Source: an uncultured Ruminococcus sp. (GTDB lineage: Bacteria; Bacillota; Clostridia; Oscillospirales; Acutalibacteraceae). Taken from it: 64,000 nt of DNA. Shown piece after piece: positions 54,306 to 62,538 of this stretch (positions are counted from its first letter, which is position 1; every line of letters begins with the position of its first letter). Location: assembly GCA_902786345.1 (NCBI GenBank), contig CADACB010000002.1, forward strand, positions 1 to 64,000. Direction: 5' to 3'. The notes under the pieces were generated by a model. The model saw nothing but the letters and a program-made list of their open reading frames with translations. It was not told the origin of the DNA and made no database searches. The position numbers and the translations under genes are program-made.

Positions 54306-55511
54306 ATGATGAAGATTCCGTTTTCTCCGCCTGATATTGGTGAGGATGAAATCAATGAAGTAATTGACACACTGAAAAGCGGATGGATCACAACCGGCCC
54401 AAAAACAAAAAGATTCGAGAATCAGCTTACGGCATACTGTATGAGCGAAAGAACCGTGTGTCTTGATTCCTGCACCTCGGCACTCGAAATGACATTACGC
54501 ATACTCGGCATTAAAAAGGGTGACGAAGTTATTGTACCTGCATACACCTATACTGCAACAGCAAGTGCCGTTTGTCACGTAGGTGCAAAGCCTGTAATGA
54601 TTGATTGTGCACCAAACTCTGTACAGATAGACTATGACCGTCTGCCTTATCTTATAACAACTCACACCAAGGCTATTATTCCTGTCGATCTGGGCGGAGT
54701 TCCCTGCGATTACGACAGAATATTTGACGCAGTTATCAGCAAGCGTGCACTTTTTATACCATCAAGTCCTCTTCAGGAAATATTCGGAAGAATTGTTGTA
54801 CTTGCAGATTCAGCACACGGTCTGGGAGCAAGGCGAAATTTCATCAAAACAGGTGCCCTTGCTGACTTCACCGCATTTTCTTTTCATGCTGTTAAAAACC
54901 TCACAACAGGGGAGGGTGGAGCTGTAACCTGGAAAAAACATTCAGACCTTGACAGTGATGAATTATACCATCAGTTTATGCTTCTTTCACTGCATGGTCA
55001 GTCAAAGGATGCTCTTGAAAAAACTCAACTCGGCTCTTGGGAATATGATATTGTTGGTCCGTATTTCAAGTGCAATATGACTGATATTGCCGCTGCAATA
55101 GGTATCGCTCAGCTCAAGCGTTTTCCTGCGATGCTCAAACGCAGACGAAAGCTCATTGAGTTTTATAACCGTGAACTTTCCGATCAGACTGTTTCTGTAT
55201 TGCAGCATTATTCTGATAAAGAAAAATTTGCATCCAGCGGACACCTTTATCTTGTAAAGCTTATGTGGCAGGACGAGGAATACCGCAACAACATTATAAA
55301 AAAGCTTGCAAGTTATGGAGTTGCTTCTAACGTGCACTACAAGCCCTTACCTATGATGACAGCATATAAGCGTATGGGTTATAACATAAAAGACTTTCCT
55401 AATGCATATGATATGTATAAAAACGAAATAACATTGCCGCTTTATTCTAAGCTAACGGATGAAGAGGCTCAATATGTTGTTGACAGCTTCAAGCGCGCTC
55501 TGAAAACATAA
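54306..55511 (+). CDS. DegT/DnrJ/EryC1 family PLP aminotransferase
   Basis: 401 residues. Fold type I aminotransferase of the sugar-nucleotide class. PLP lysine Lys197 in SFHAVKNLTTGEGGAV, preceded by DSAHGLGA with the PLP-binding Asp; opening segment GWITTGPKTKRFENQL and CTSALEMTL are typical, as is KPLPMMTAYKRMGY. Usual role: transfer of an amino group to a keto sugar in cell-wall or exopolysaccharide synthesis. No sugar-nucleotide genes accompany it here, so it stands outside its normal neighbourhood. GGGAGGAATAAAG precedes the ATG. Confidence 0.92.
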   Translation: MMKIPFSPPDIGEDEINEVIDTLKSGWITTGPKTKRFENQLTAYCMSERTVCLDSCTSALEMTLRILGIKKGDEVIVPAYTYTATASAVCHVGAKPVMIDCAPNSVQIDYDRLPYLITTHTKAIIPVDLGGVPCDYDRIFDAVISKRALFIPSSPLQEIFGRIVVLADSAHGLGARRNFIKTGALADFTAFSFHAVKNLTTGEGGAVTWKKHSDLDSDELYHQFMLLSLHGQSKDALEKTQLGSWEYDIVGPYFKCNMTDIAAAIGIAQLKRFPAMLKRRRKLIEFYNRELSDQTVSVLQHYSDKEKFASSGHLYLVKLMWQDEEYRNNIIKKLASYGVASNVHYKPLPMMTAYKRMGYNIKDFPNAYDMYKNEITLPLYSKLTDEEAQYVVDSFKRALKT

Positions 55512-55541
55512 TATATGACTTCATAAAAACTATCCACCACT

Positions 55542-55594
55542 GTTTTATACAGTTGGTATAAATATTTGCGTCGTTTATACCAACTGTATAAAAC
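55542..55594. repeat. Perfect 21-bp inverted repeat before the 5S rRNA promoter
   Basis: GTTTTATACAGTTGGTATAA plus A (55542-55562) and its exact complement (55574-55594), 11-base loop. It ends seven bases before the -35 box. No T run follows, so not a classical terminator. Confidence 0.9.
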
Positions 55595-55600
55595 AAACAC

Positions 55601-55629
55601 TTGACAAATCATCAATTATTTGGTATACT
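55601..55629 (+). promoter_or_regulatory. Promoter of the isolated 5S rRNA gene
   Basis: TTGACA at 55601-55606, exactly 17 bases, TATACT at 55624-55629; the transcript would start about 20 bases before the mature 5S. Confidence 0.88.
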
Positions 55630-55658
55630 TTAAAAGTCGTTGAGAAACGATATAAAAA

Positions 55659-55774
55659 GTTGGTGTTGATGACGTTGAGGGTCCACCCGTTCCCATACCG
55701 AACACGGAAGTTAAGCTCAATGGTGCCGAAAATAGTTGCCTGGTGACGGGCCGTGAAGATAGGAAGATGCCAAC
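55659..55774 (+). rRNA. rrf: 5S ribosomal RNA
   Basis: 116 nt with the diagnostic internal stretch ACCCGTTCCCATACCGAACA and CGGAAGTTAAGCTC. The ends pair (GTTGGTGTT with GATGCCAAC), giving helix I. The 3-prime end is followed by a terminator. No 16S or 23S gene is within the window, so this is a stand-alone 5S gene with its own promoter. Confidence 0.96.
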
Positions 55775-55781
55775 ACTTAAA

Positions 55782-55812
55782 GCAGCCACCCAATAGGGTG
55801 GTTGTTTTTTTT
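55782..55812 (+). terminator. Terminator of the 5S gene
   Basis: GCCACCC/GGGTGG stem around a four-base AATA loop, followed by eight T (from about 55804). Confidence 0.85.
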
Positions 55813-56009
55813 GATTTAGCAAAATAACACACACCTATGTTCAGCTGTACCTGCTCTGTACTGTGTTGTTTATTTTAGTCTTATAATGCTCTCATAATGA
55901 ACTGATACAGCGTAAATTATAAATGGCAGTCATAACTAAAAGCCGTAATAAAAATGAATGTTATGCAAAATCATATCTCGCGGAAACTAATCTTTTAAAT
56001 CTGACAATT

Positions 56010-56137
56010 GAAATTTTGCAAACTCATCTTTTTTGAAAATTGCTTTGTGAGCTTACAACCACAAATCTGGGAAATGTCCAGCGGTTTTAGGAAAGGGGTT
56101 ACCCGTATAACTGCCCGGCAAAAATTGAATTCCTTGG
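56010..56137 (+). repeat. Dispersed repeat, family B, copy 2
   Basis: Matches 44423-44515: TTTTGCAAACTCATCTTTTT, TCCAGCGGTTTTAGGAAAGG, CGTATAACTGCC, AAAATTGAATTCCTTGG, with extra sequence in the middle. Lies about 85 bases before prfC. Confidence 0.7.
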
Positions 56138-56223
56138 ATAAACCCTAAATAATTCTTGATTATTAGAGGAGTTTGAGGTACAATTATATTTCAGAATGAA
56201 TGAAAAGATTTGGAGGAAATATC

Positions 56224-57813
56224 TTGTCTACTGATAACAGAGAACTGATTGAGAAAAGAAGAACCTTTGCGATTATCTCGCACCCTGATGCCGGTAAAAC
56301 TACACTTACAGAGAAGTTACTTCTCTATACCGGAACTATACAGCTTGCAGGCTCTGTCAAAGGTAAAAAAACAGATAAGCACGCTGTTTCTGACTGGATG
56401 GAAATTGAAAAGCAGAGAGGTATTTCCGTAACCTCATCTGTTATGCAGTTTAATTACAATGGATATTGCGTGAATATAATTGATACACCAGGACACCAGG
56501 ACTTCTCGGAAGATACTTACAGAACTCTTATGGCTGCTGATTCAGCTGTTATGGTAATTGATGCATCTAAAGGTGTTGAGGCTCAGACAAGAAAGCTGTT
56601 TAAAGTATGCCTGCTTCGTGACATTCCTATATTTACATTTATAAATAAAATGGACAGAGAAGCCAAAAGCCCTTATGAATTGCTTGAGGATATAGAAGAT
56701 GTACTCGGTATACACACGTGTCCTATGAACTGGCCTATCGGCTGCGGCCGCGACTTCAAGGGCGTTTATGAATTTGCAAGCAAGGAAATTCTTGCATTTA
56801 CGGCAAACAACGGTCAGCGTGAGGTTGAAACTGATAAACTCACCATTGATGATCCACATCTTGATGAAAGGCTTGGAGATACTTTAGCACAAACTCTCAG
56901 AGACGATGTAGAACTTCTTGAAGGTGCAGGTGATGAGCTTGATCTTGATGCAGTACGTCACGGTAAACTGACACCTGTATTCTTTGGATCAGCTCTTACA
57001 AACTTCGGTGTCGAACCATTTCTTGCAGACTTCTTAAAGATGACTACTCCCCCACTTCCAAGAAATACGGTTGACGGTGAGGTTGACCCGTTTGAAGATA
57101 AATTTTCCGCATTTGTATTTAAAATACAAGCAAATATGAATAAAGCACATCGTGACAGAATCGCATTTATGCGTATCTGCTCAGGAAAATATGAAAAGTC
57201 TATGGAAGTCTACCACGTTCAGGGAGATAAAAAAATGCGTCTTTCACAGCCTCAGCAGCTTATGGCACAAGACCGTGAGGTTATTGATGAGGCATATGCA
57301 GGCGATATTATAGGTGTTTTTGATCCGGGAATCTTCTCAATCGGAGATACTGTTTGTTCACCGTCAAAGAAGGTACGCTTCGAGGGAATTCCCACATTTG
57401 CACCGGAACATTTCGCACAGGTTCGTCTTAAAGATACAATGAAACGTAAGCAGTTTGTAAAGGGTATTACACAGATAGCACAAGAGGGTGCTATACAGAT
57501 TTTCCAGAATCTTGGCGGAGGTATGGAAGAGGTTATTGTCGGAGTTGTAGGTGTGCTCCAATTTGAGGTACTTGAATACAGGCTGAAGAACGAATACAAT
57601 GTAGATATTATTCTTGAAAGTATGCCATATGAGCTTATACGCTGGATAGATAACGAAAATCTTGATCCTAAAAAACTGAATCTTACATCAGATACAAAAC
57701 GAATACAGGATCTTAAAGGCAAGCACCTTCTTTTATTTTCGAGTGAATGGAACATTACGTGGGCACTTGAACACAATAAAGAGCTTATACTTACAGATTT
57801 CAGTAAAAACTGA
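56224..57813 (+). CDS. prfC: Peptide chain release factor 3
   Basis: 529 residues. GTPase that recycles RF1/RF2 after termination. G1 SHPDAGKTTLTEK, G2/G3 RGISVTSSVM and DTPGHQDFSEDTYRTL, G4 INKMDREAKSP, and the RF3-specific domain III with VGVLQFEVLEYRLKNEYNV. Start: TTG at 56224 with GGAGG seven bases upstream is better than the ATG at 56200, which has no ribosome site. Terminator follows at 57818. Confidence 0.95.
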   Translation: MSTDNRELIEKRRTFAIISHPDAGKTTLTEKLLLYTGTIQLAGSVKGKKTDKHAVSDWMEIEKQRGISVTSSVMQFNYNGYCVNIIDTPGHQDFSEDTYRTLMAADSAVMVIDASKGVEAQTRKLFKVCLLRDIPIFTFINKMDREAKSPYELLEDIEDVLGIHTCPMNWPIGCGRDFKGVYEFASKEILAFTANNGQREVETDKLTIDDPHLDERLGDTLAQTLRDDVELLEGAGDELDLDAVRHGKLTPVFFGSALTNFGVEPFLADFLKMTTPPLPRNTVDGEVDPFEDKFSAFVFKIQANMNKAHRDRIAFMRICSGKYEKSMEVYHVQGDKKMRLSQPQQLMAQDREVIDEAYAGDIIGVFDPGIFSIGDTVCSPSKKVRFEGIPTFAPEHFAQVRLKDTMKRKQFVKGITQIAQEGAIQIFQNLGGGMEEVIVGVVGVLQFEVLEYRLKNEYNVDIILESMPYELIRWIDNENLDPKKLNLTSDTKRIQDLKGKHLLLFSSEWNITWALEHNKELILTDFSKN

Positions 57814-57817
57814 TATT

Positions 57818-57855
57818 GACCGCATACATTCGTTGTAAAATGTATGCGGTCTTTA
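57818..57855 (+). terminator. Terminator of prfC
   Basis: 13-base stem GACCGCATACATT/AATGTATGCGGTC (57818-57830 and 57839-57851), eight-base loop, T-rich tail. Confidence 0.9.
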
Positions 57856-58028
57856 CTATTTATTTTAATGTACATTTTGTATAATATATTTGATTTATAC
57901 GAAGTGTATTCTAAGTCTTGCTCCACATATTGATGCTGCATAAGAAATTATTTTAATTAAATTTAATAATCTGAAAAATATTCATAATAAAACATAAATA
58001 AAGTTAAAGTACAGAGAGGATAATTACA

Positions 58029-59432
58029 ATGAACAACAATAACAAAAACAATATTGACAATGACTTCGGGTTTATAGGAGGTTATAATCCCTTTGACAAA
58101 GACTATACAAATAATGATTTTTTTTCTGACAACTATAACATCAACTCAAACAATAACACTGATCCATATGTATCAGACCCGGAGCTTTTTACAGAAGATA
58201 ACAATTATATAAACTCATATGATAATAATACATATTCCTCTGCTTCATCTGCAAGATATTCACATACAAAAAACTCTGCGTCTAAAAAACCGATTGACAA
58301 GCCTGTTATTGGTGTAATTTTGTTTTTTGCATTATGTATGTTTTTAGGAGCGTTCGTTACACTGATGAGTACCACTCCCAGAAGCAGCGAATATAACAGT
58401 TTTATGTCAAACGCAGTTGAAATTATTGCAAAATGCAGCAACGTGCAAGTAGTCCACGGAAATTACAATTACGATCATTACGCTGATATTTCTTACACCT
58501 ACAACGGTCAGATATATACCGATAAGCACGTCCTCATTGGACACGAGGTTTCAAACGGCGAATCAATTAAGCTATTTATTGATCCGGCAAATCCAAAAAG
58601 AGTTATAAAAGACGGTAATCAGACAACCACTTTTAAAATAGAATTTACAATTGGATATGTTCTCCTTGCAATAGGCACTTTACTCACCATAGTTGTCATT
58701 GCAGCCATCATATACAACATCAGGTATAAAAGTCTTTACGGCAGTAATTATGAAACTACATTTAAGCGAACTTTACCACGAAAACCAGCTATTAAATCAT
58801 ATAATAGATATGACAAAAGTAACAACCATCAAAAATCATATTCCGACAACACCCTTATGAAGACAACAAATATAACAACAAAAAACATCGACAATCCAGA
58901 TCACATTTACAATGATAGCTATACAAACAAAAACAGAACAGATTCCGTGCAAAAGGACTCTGCATCCAGCAAAAGTGTAAGAAAAATGGTAATCATAATC
59001 GTAATAATCGCTATTACCGTATTCAGCATTTTAAACGGAATACATATATTTCCGGCAATATTTACAAAGCTTGACAATGATAAATTTATGGAAACTGCCG
59101 TTGCCGCCGAAGGCGAATGTACATATGTAAGAGTAGAAAAGGTACACCGTGATCGCACGACAAGATACACATACTATGCAAGGATAAGTTATAATTATAA
59201 TGGACAAAACTACGTCAGCCAAGAATTAATAATACCGAACGGTATTGCTAAAGGAGAAAAATATACTGTATATATTGATCCTCAAAAACCTGTAGACAGC
59301 AGAATTCCTTATGTATTAAATATGTTTGATGTCTACACATACTCTGTTTCTATGGTTGTAGAATTGGTCATTGGCATCGCCATAATTATAGTAACCATAC
59401 GTTCAGGTAAAAACAACAAAAAAAATAATTAA
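58029..59432 (+). CDS. Asn-rich membrane protein with two DUF3592-like modules
   Basis: 467 residues. N-terminal 90 residues are extremely rich in Asn, Asp, Tyr and Ser. Then a pair of repeated units, each a span (about 95-115 and 320-342), a soluble beta domain, and a second span (about 205-232 and 435-457). The beta domains match each other: NYDHYADISYTYNGQIYTDKHV...GESIKLFIDPANP and RTTRYTYYARISYNYNGQNYVSQEL...GEKYTVYIDPQKP. That IDPxNP-type ending is the DUF3592 mark. Unknown function; a sensor or envelope protein is likely only by topology. Monocistronic; upstream AGAGAGG ribosome site. Confidence 0.82.
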   Translation: MNNNNKNNIDNDFGFIGGYNPFDKDYTNNDFFSDNYNINSNNNTDPYVSDPELFTEDNNYINSYDNNTYSSASSARYSHTKNSASKKPIDKPVIGVILFFALCMFLGAFVTLMSTTPRSSEYNSFMSNAVEIIAKCSNVQVVHGNYNYDHYADISYTYNGQIYTDKHVLIGHEVSNGESIKLFIDPANPKRVIKDGNQTTTFKIEFTIGYVLLAIGTLLTIVVIAAIIYNIRYKSLYGSNYETTFKRTLPRKPAIKSYNRYDKSNNHQKSYSDNTLMKTTNITTKNIDNPDHIYNDSYTNKNRTDSVQKDSASSKSVRKMVIIIVIIAITVFSILNGIHIFPAIFTKLDNDKFMETAVAAEGECTYVRVEKVHRDRTTRYTYYARISYNYNGQNYVSQELIIPNGIAKGEKYTVYIDPQKPVDSRIPYVLNMFDVYTYSVSMVVELVIGIAIIIVTIRSGKNNKKNN

Positions 59433-59495
59433 AAATCAGATATTCATCTCTTGCCTTTCATTCATTCTTTACCACCTCAAATATTGATCCAGACC

Positions 59496-59534
59496 AAAAA
59501 AGACACGGTAAAACAAAAATACCGTGTCTTTTTA
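59496..59534. terminator. Bidirectional terminator
   Basis: AGACACGGTA (59501-59510) pairs with TACCGTGTCT (59520-59529); A6 lies before and T5 after, so it ends both the DUF3592 gene and the minus-strand peptidase gene. No gene in 59535-59665. Confidence 0.88.
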
Positions 59535-59665
59535 TAAATAATCAAAAAATTATCCGATACTGTTTCATTTTAAAACAGAAACAAATCTAAGCAAAACAAT
59601 ACCGGTCGCTGCTCGCAAGCGGCGGAATTACCTGTATATACTATCTAAAGTGATAATAGTATGAA

Positions 59666-62359
59666 TCAAACATCTCCCCTCACCTGTTCTACCCAGACTG
59701 TTTTTGACTCCATAAATATCTCACCATTGCTTGACTTGGCTTTCACTAAAATTTCATACGGTCCATATTCATCCGGCAAATTGAATTCGCAGCTTTCGCT
59801 TGCGGTATAATCCTGAATTATTGTTTCCTGTCCGTATTTTATATAAGAATAGCTGTACTCATACGTTAATCCCGGGTCATCAAGATTTTCTGCTTTAGCA
59901 GATGCTTTTATACGCTCTCCCTTTCGAGCACTGTTTTCTGGTGTAACTTTAAACTCTTTCAAATTCATACCGGTATCTTCAGTAATATTAAACATCAAAG
60001 TCTTATAGCTATATTCTCCATTAGCATCGATTCTTGAAATAATGGCACAATATCCGCCACTTGCCGGAGGCACCCACTCAATATAATACTGACACGTTTT
60101 TAATTTTTGGTTCCGCCATACTATTGTTTTATCAATTATGAAACTAACTTTTTTTGAAAATACCACCTTATTGAAATACATTATATCCAATTTGTAACCG
60201 CAATTATTAGGTTCCATATTATTATTTTTCGTTTTTGCAATAAGCTTTATAGGCCTAAGCAATGATATGTCATCTTTTCCGTCTTGAATATAAAAATCCG
60301 TAAATGTTAACGGCTCATCCTTTATTTCAACATCAATACTTTTTTTTCGTATGCCACCCGATGAGTCCATCGCAAACACAGAAATTTCGTAATTTCCTTC
60401 TTTTTCATAAACATATTGATCAAGCAAATTGGTATTTGCATCCGGCTCTTTATATTCTGATTCCGCTTCTATACGATTTGTATTTTTTTCTTTGATTACA
60501 TACTTATATTTTAACGGTTCATAACCGCTTATGTATTTTACTGTATAACTATCCTCAACTCCAACATCGGATGTTCCGGTTAATAAATTACTCAACTCAA
60601 AATCAATGGGCTCCCCAACATTTTCAGTTATAAAGTAATTTTTTCCTTTGACTGCTCTATATCCATTTCCATTGTTATCATCCCATACGCCACTTCCGTT
60701 ACCAAAACGTATAGTTGCCTGTGAAGCTGTACCTAAGGGAATAACAATTCTGTTGACATAACCATACATATCTGTGTCATATTCCATAGGTTTGTTAATC
60801 TCTGTATATGAATTATTGATTTTATAGCTAATAACAGGATTTTTATATCCTCTGTAATATACGATAGCATTATTGCCTTCAACGCCATTATGGAAATTTA
60901 TAGTTTTGGAATCTCCGCATGCTGTTACAGGAAACTCACTGTCATTTCTTAATGTTGTTCCGCTTTGGTCATCATAAATAACGCAATCCTTAAGGGTTAT
61001 GGAATTTTTATTTCCGCCTTGAGAGGAATATACTTCAATCTCCCAGTCAACCTCATTTATATCTGTGCAACCTATGGGATCCATAATATACCCAAGATCA
61101 AAAGCAAAGGTTCCTTCAGTTTCATTATTGCTTCCATCATAGCCAACTGTATCAAAGCCCCAGTTAGTCCATGGTATTATTTTTTTCTGCTCAAATGTCT
61201 TGTCTTCCCAGGTTCCCTTTATTTTCACGTTTGTATGGTATCTGTCCTTAGTACTTGTAGTAACCTTTACAAACTTATGCGGTACATAGGATTCAGGCAT
61301 AACCTCAAGCCTGCTTACATCTGTAAACATTTGAATTCTTTTCTCTGCACTTATCACTTTATCTACCACGGATTTTTTATTTAAGGCGTCATATGCAGCC
61401 CAAACAAAACCTTTGTTACAATAATCCGGTCCGTGTGAATTTGCGATTTTAAAAGCGCCCATCTCACCTCTATCAATAACATTGTTATTATTTATGTCCG
61501 ACCATATGCTATCATCATAGCCGACGATCGTCATTTCGTGGTCTCCCTCCTGACCATCGCAGCTTATAACAACTTCTTCTCCTACAACACCGTTATTATA
61601 TCCTGAATTGTTACTTTTTAACTTAGAATAATTAAAAGAATTAAAGTATGTTTTAAACGGCAATACATCTCCATTTGAAAGTGCGGTTTTAATTGCCAAA
61701 ATATCATCGTCATCAGTAGATGTGATAATTTTTCCATCAATTCCTACATTTTCTAATACTTCAAATTTTTTAACTTTATGTTTAGCTGCACTTTTATAAG
61801 CTTCTTCGTTTGTAGGCCATATAGAATAATCTCCGTTATATGGAAATTCTTCATTTGTAACACAGCCTATTTTTTTCAAAAAATCAGCAAGATAAATAAA
61901 TGGGGTTCCACCCTGTGACATATTATTATTTGAAAAGTTAAATAAAAATCTTGGTGAAAAAGAATTCTCATAGGTTGCTGTACGATCTCTGGATTTATTA
62001 TACGTATAGCTAAGTGTATAGTAAGCTGTTGCCCAGCTTGCACAAGAACCTATCCCACCCTGACTTGCAATCGGCGGAAAATATTTGTTTGCACTGTTGT
62101 CTACTTTTGAGGGGAGGGATGATGCTCCATACATAGCAAACTCTTTTTCATTAACATTTGTTATATATTCATCATTAATATATGTTTCTTTTTTAGTTTC
62201 TTCCTGATAATTTTTATCCTTGATATTTCCGGTCAAAGATGAATCAGTTTCCTGATAATCGTTCGCATTTCCCGATATTGATCCAACCGATAATGAAATG
62301 ACTGATGCTAACAATAATGATATTATTTTTCTTGGTTTTTTGTAAAATTTTTTATTCAT
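59666..62359 (-). CDS. Secreted papain-family (C1) peptidase with CBM25-like module and Ig-like repeats
   Basis: 897 residues. Signal peptide (1-32), propeptide-like linker, then a C1 peptidase (about 82-345): Gln100, catalytic Cys106 in GSCASWATAYY, His274 in GDHEMTIVGYD, Asn307 in IANSHGPDY. Between His and Asn is a perfect EF-hand loop DINNNNVIDRGE (288-299), probably a calcium site. Residues about 496-578 (IVYYRGYKNPVISYKINNSY ... GNGSGVWDDNNGNGY) follow the CBM25 starch-binding pattern. The rest is two or three Ig-like domains (from about 600) related to those of the next gene. AGGAGG before the ATG. Role inferred: a surface or secreted protease that docks on starch granules or starch-bound proteins. 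Confidence 0.85.
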   Translation of the reverse strand: MNKKFYKKPRKIISLLLASVISLSVGSISGNANDYQETDSSLTGNIKDKNYQEETKKETYINDEYITNVNEKEFAMYGASSLPSKVDNSANKYFPPIASQGGIGSCASWATAYYTLSYTYNKSRDRTATYENSFSPRFLFNFSNNNMSQGGTPFIYLADFLKKIGCVTNEEFPYNGDYSIWPTNEEAYKSAAKHKVKKFEVLENVGIDGKIITSTDDDDILAIKTALSNGDVLPFKTYFNSFNYSKLKSNNSGYNNGVVGEEVVISCDGQEGDHEMTIVGYDDSIWSDINNNNVIDRGEMGAFKIANSHGPDYCNKGFVWAAYDALNKKSVVDKVISAEKRIQMFTDVSRLEVMPESYVPHKFVKVTTSTKDRYHTNVKIKGTWEDKTFEQKKIIPWTNWGFDTVGYDGSNNETEGTFAFDLGYIMDPIGCTDINEVDWEIEVYSSQGGNKNSITLKDCVIYDDQSGTTLRNDSEFPVTACGDSKTINFHNGVEGNNAIVYYRGYKNPVISYKINNSYTEINKPMEYDTDMYGYVNRIVIPLGTASQATIRFGNGSGVWDDNNGNGYRAVKGKNYFITENVGEPIDFELSNLLTGTSDVGVEDSYTVKYISGYEPLKYKYVIKEKNTNRIEAESEYKEPDANTNLLDQYVYEKEGNYEISVFAMDSSGGIRKKSIDVEIKDEPLTFTDFYIQDGKDDISLLRPIKLIAKTKNNNMEPNNCGYKLDIMYFNKVVFSKKVSFIIDKTIVWRNQKLKTCQYYIEWVPPASGGYCAIISRIDANGEYSYKTLMFNITEDTGMNLKEFKVTPENSARKGERIKASAKAENLDDPGLTYEYSYSYIKYGQETIIQDYTASESCEFNLPDEYGPYEILVKAKSSNGEIFMESKTVWVEQVRGDV

Positions 62360-62465
62360 TGTTATCCTCCTGTTTTAGTGTATATTTATTTAATTTTACA
62401 CTGAATTGATTAAAAAAACAATCTATAAAATCAATAAAATACGATTTAAATATTGTGCATTTAGT

Positions 62466-62512
62466 CAAAAAAAACGGTCAAAAATCCTCGCCATAGGGTT
62501 TTCAACCGTTTT
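62466..62512 (-). terminator. Terminator between the two large secreted-protein genes
   Basis: AAAACGGT/ACCGTTTT (62471-62478 and 62505-62512) with an inner A/T and TCC/GGG extension, followed on the minus strand by about nine T. Separates the downstream peptidase gene from the partial gene upstream. Confidence 0.85.
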
Positions 62513-62538
62513 CTCCTCAATTGTTGAATTTCAAAGCG

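Noticed and set aside
55542-55594. 21-bp palindrome as the aminotransferase terminator
   Set aside because: No T run follows on the plus strand; kept as an unexplained inverted repeat.
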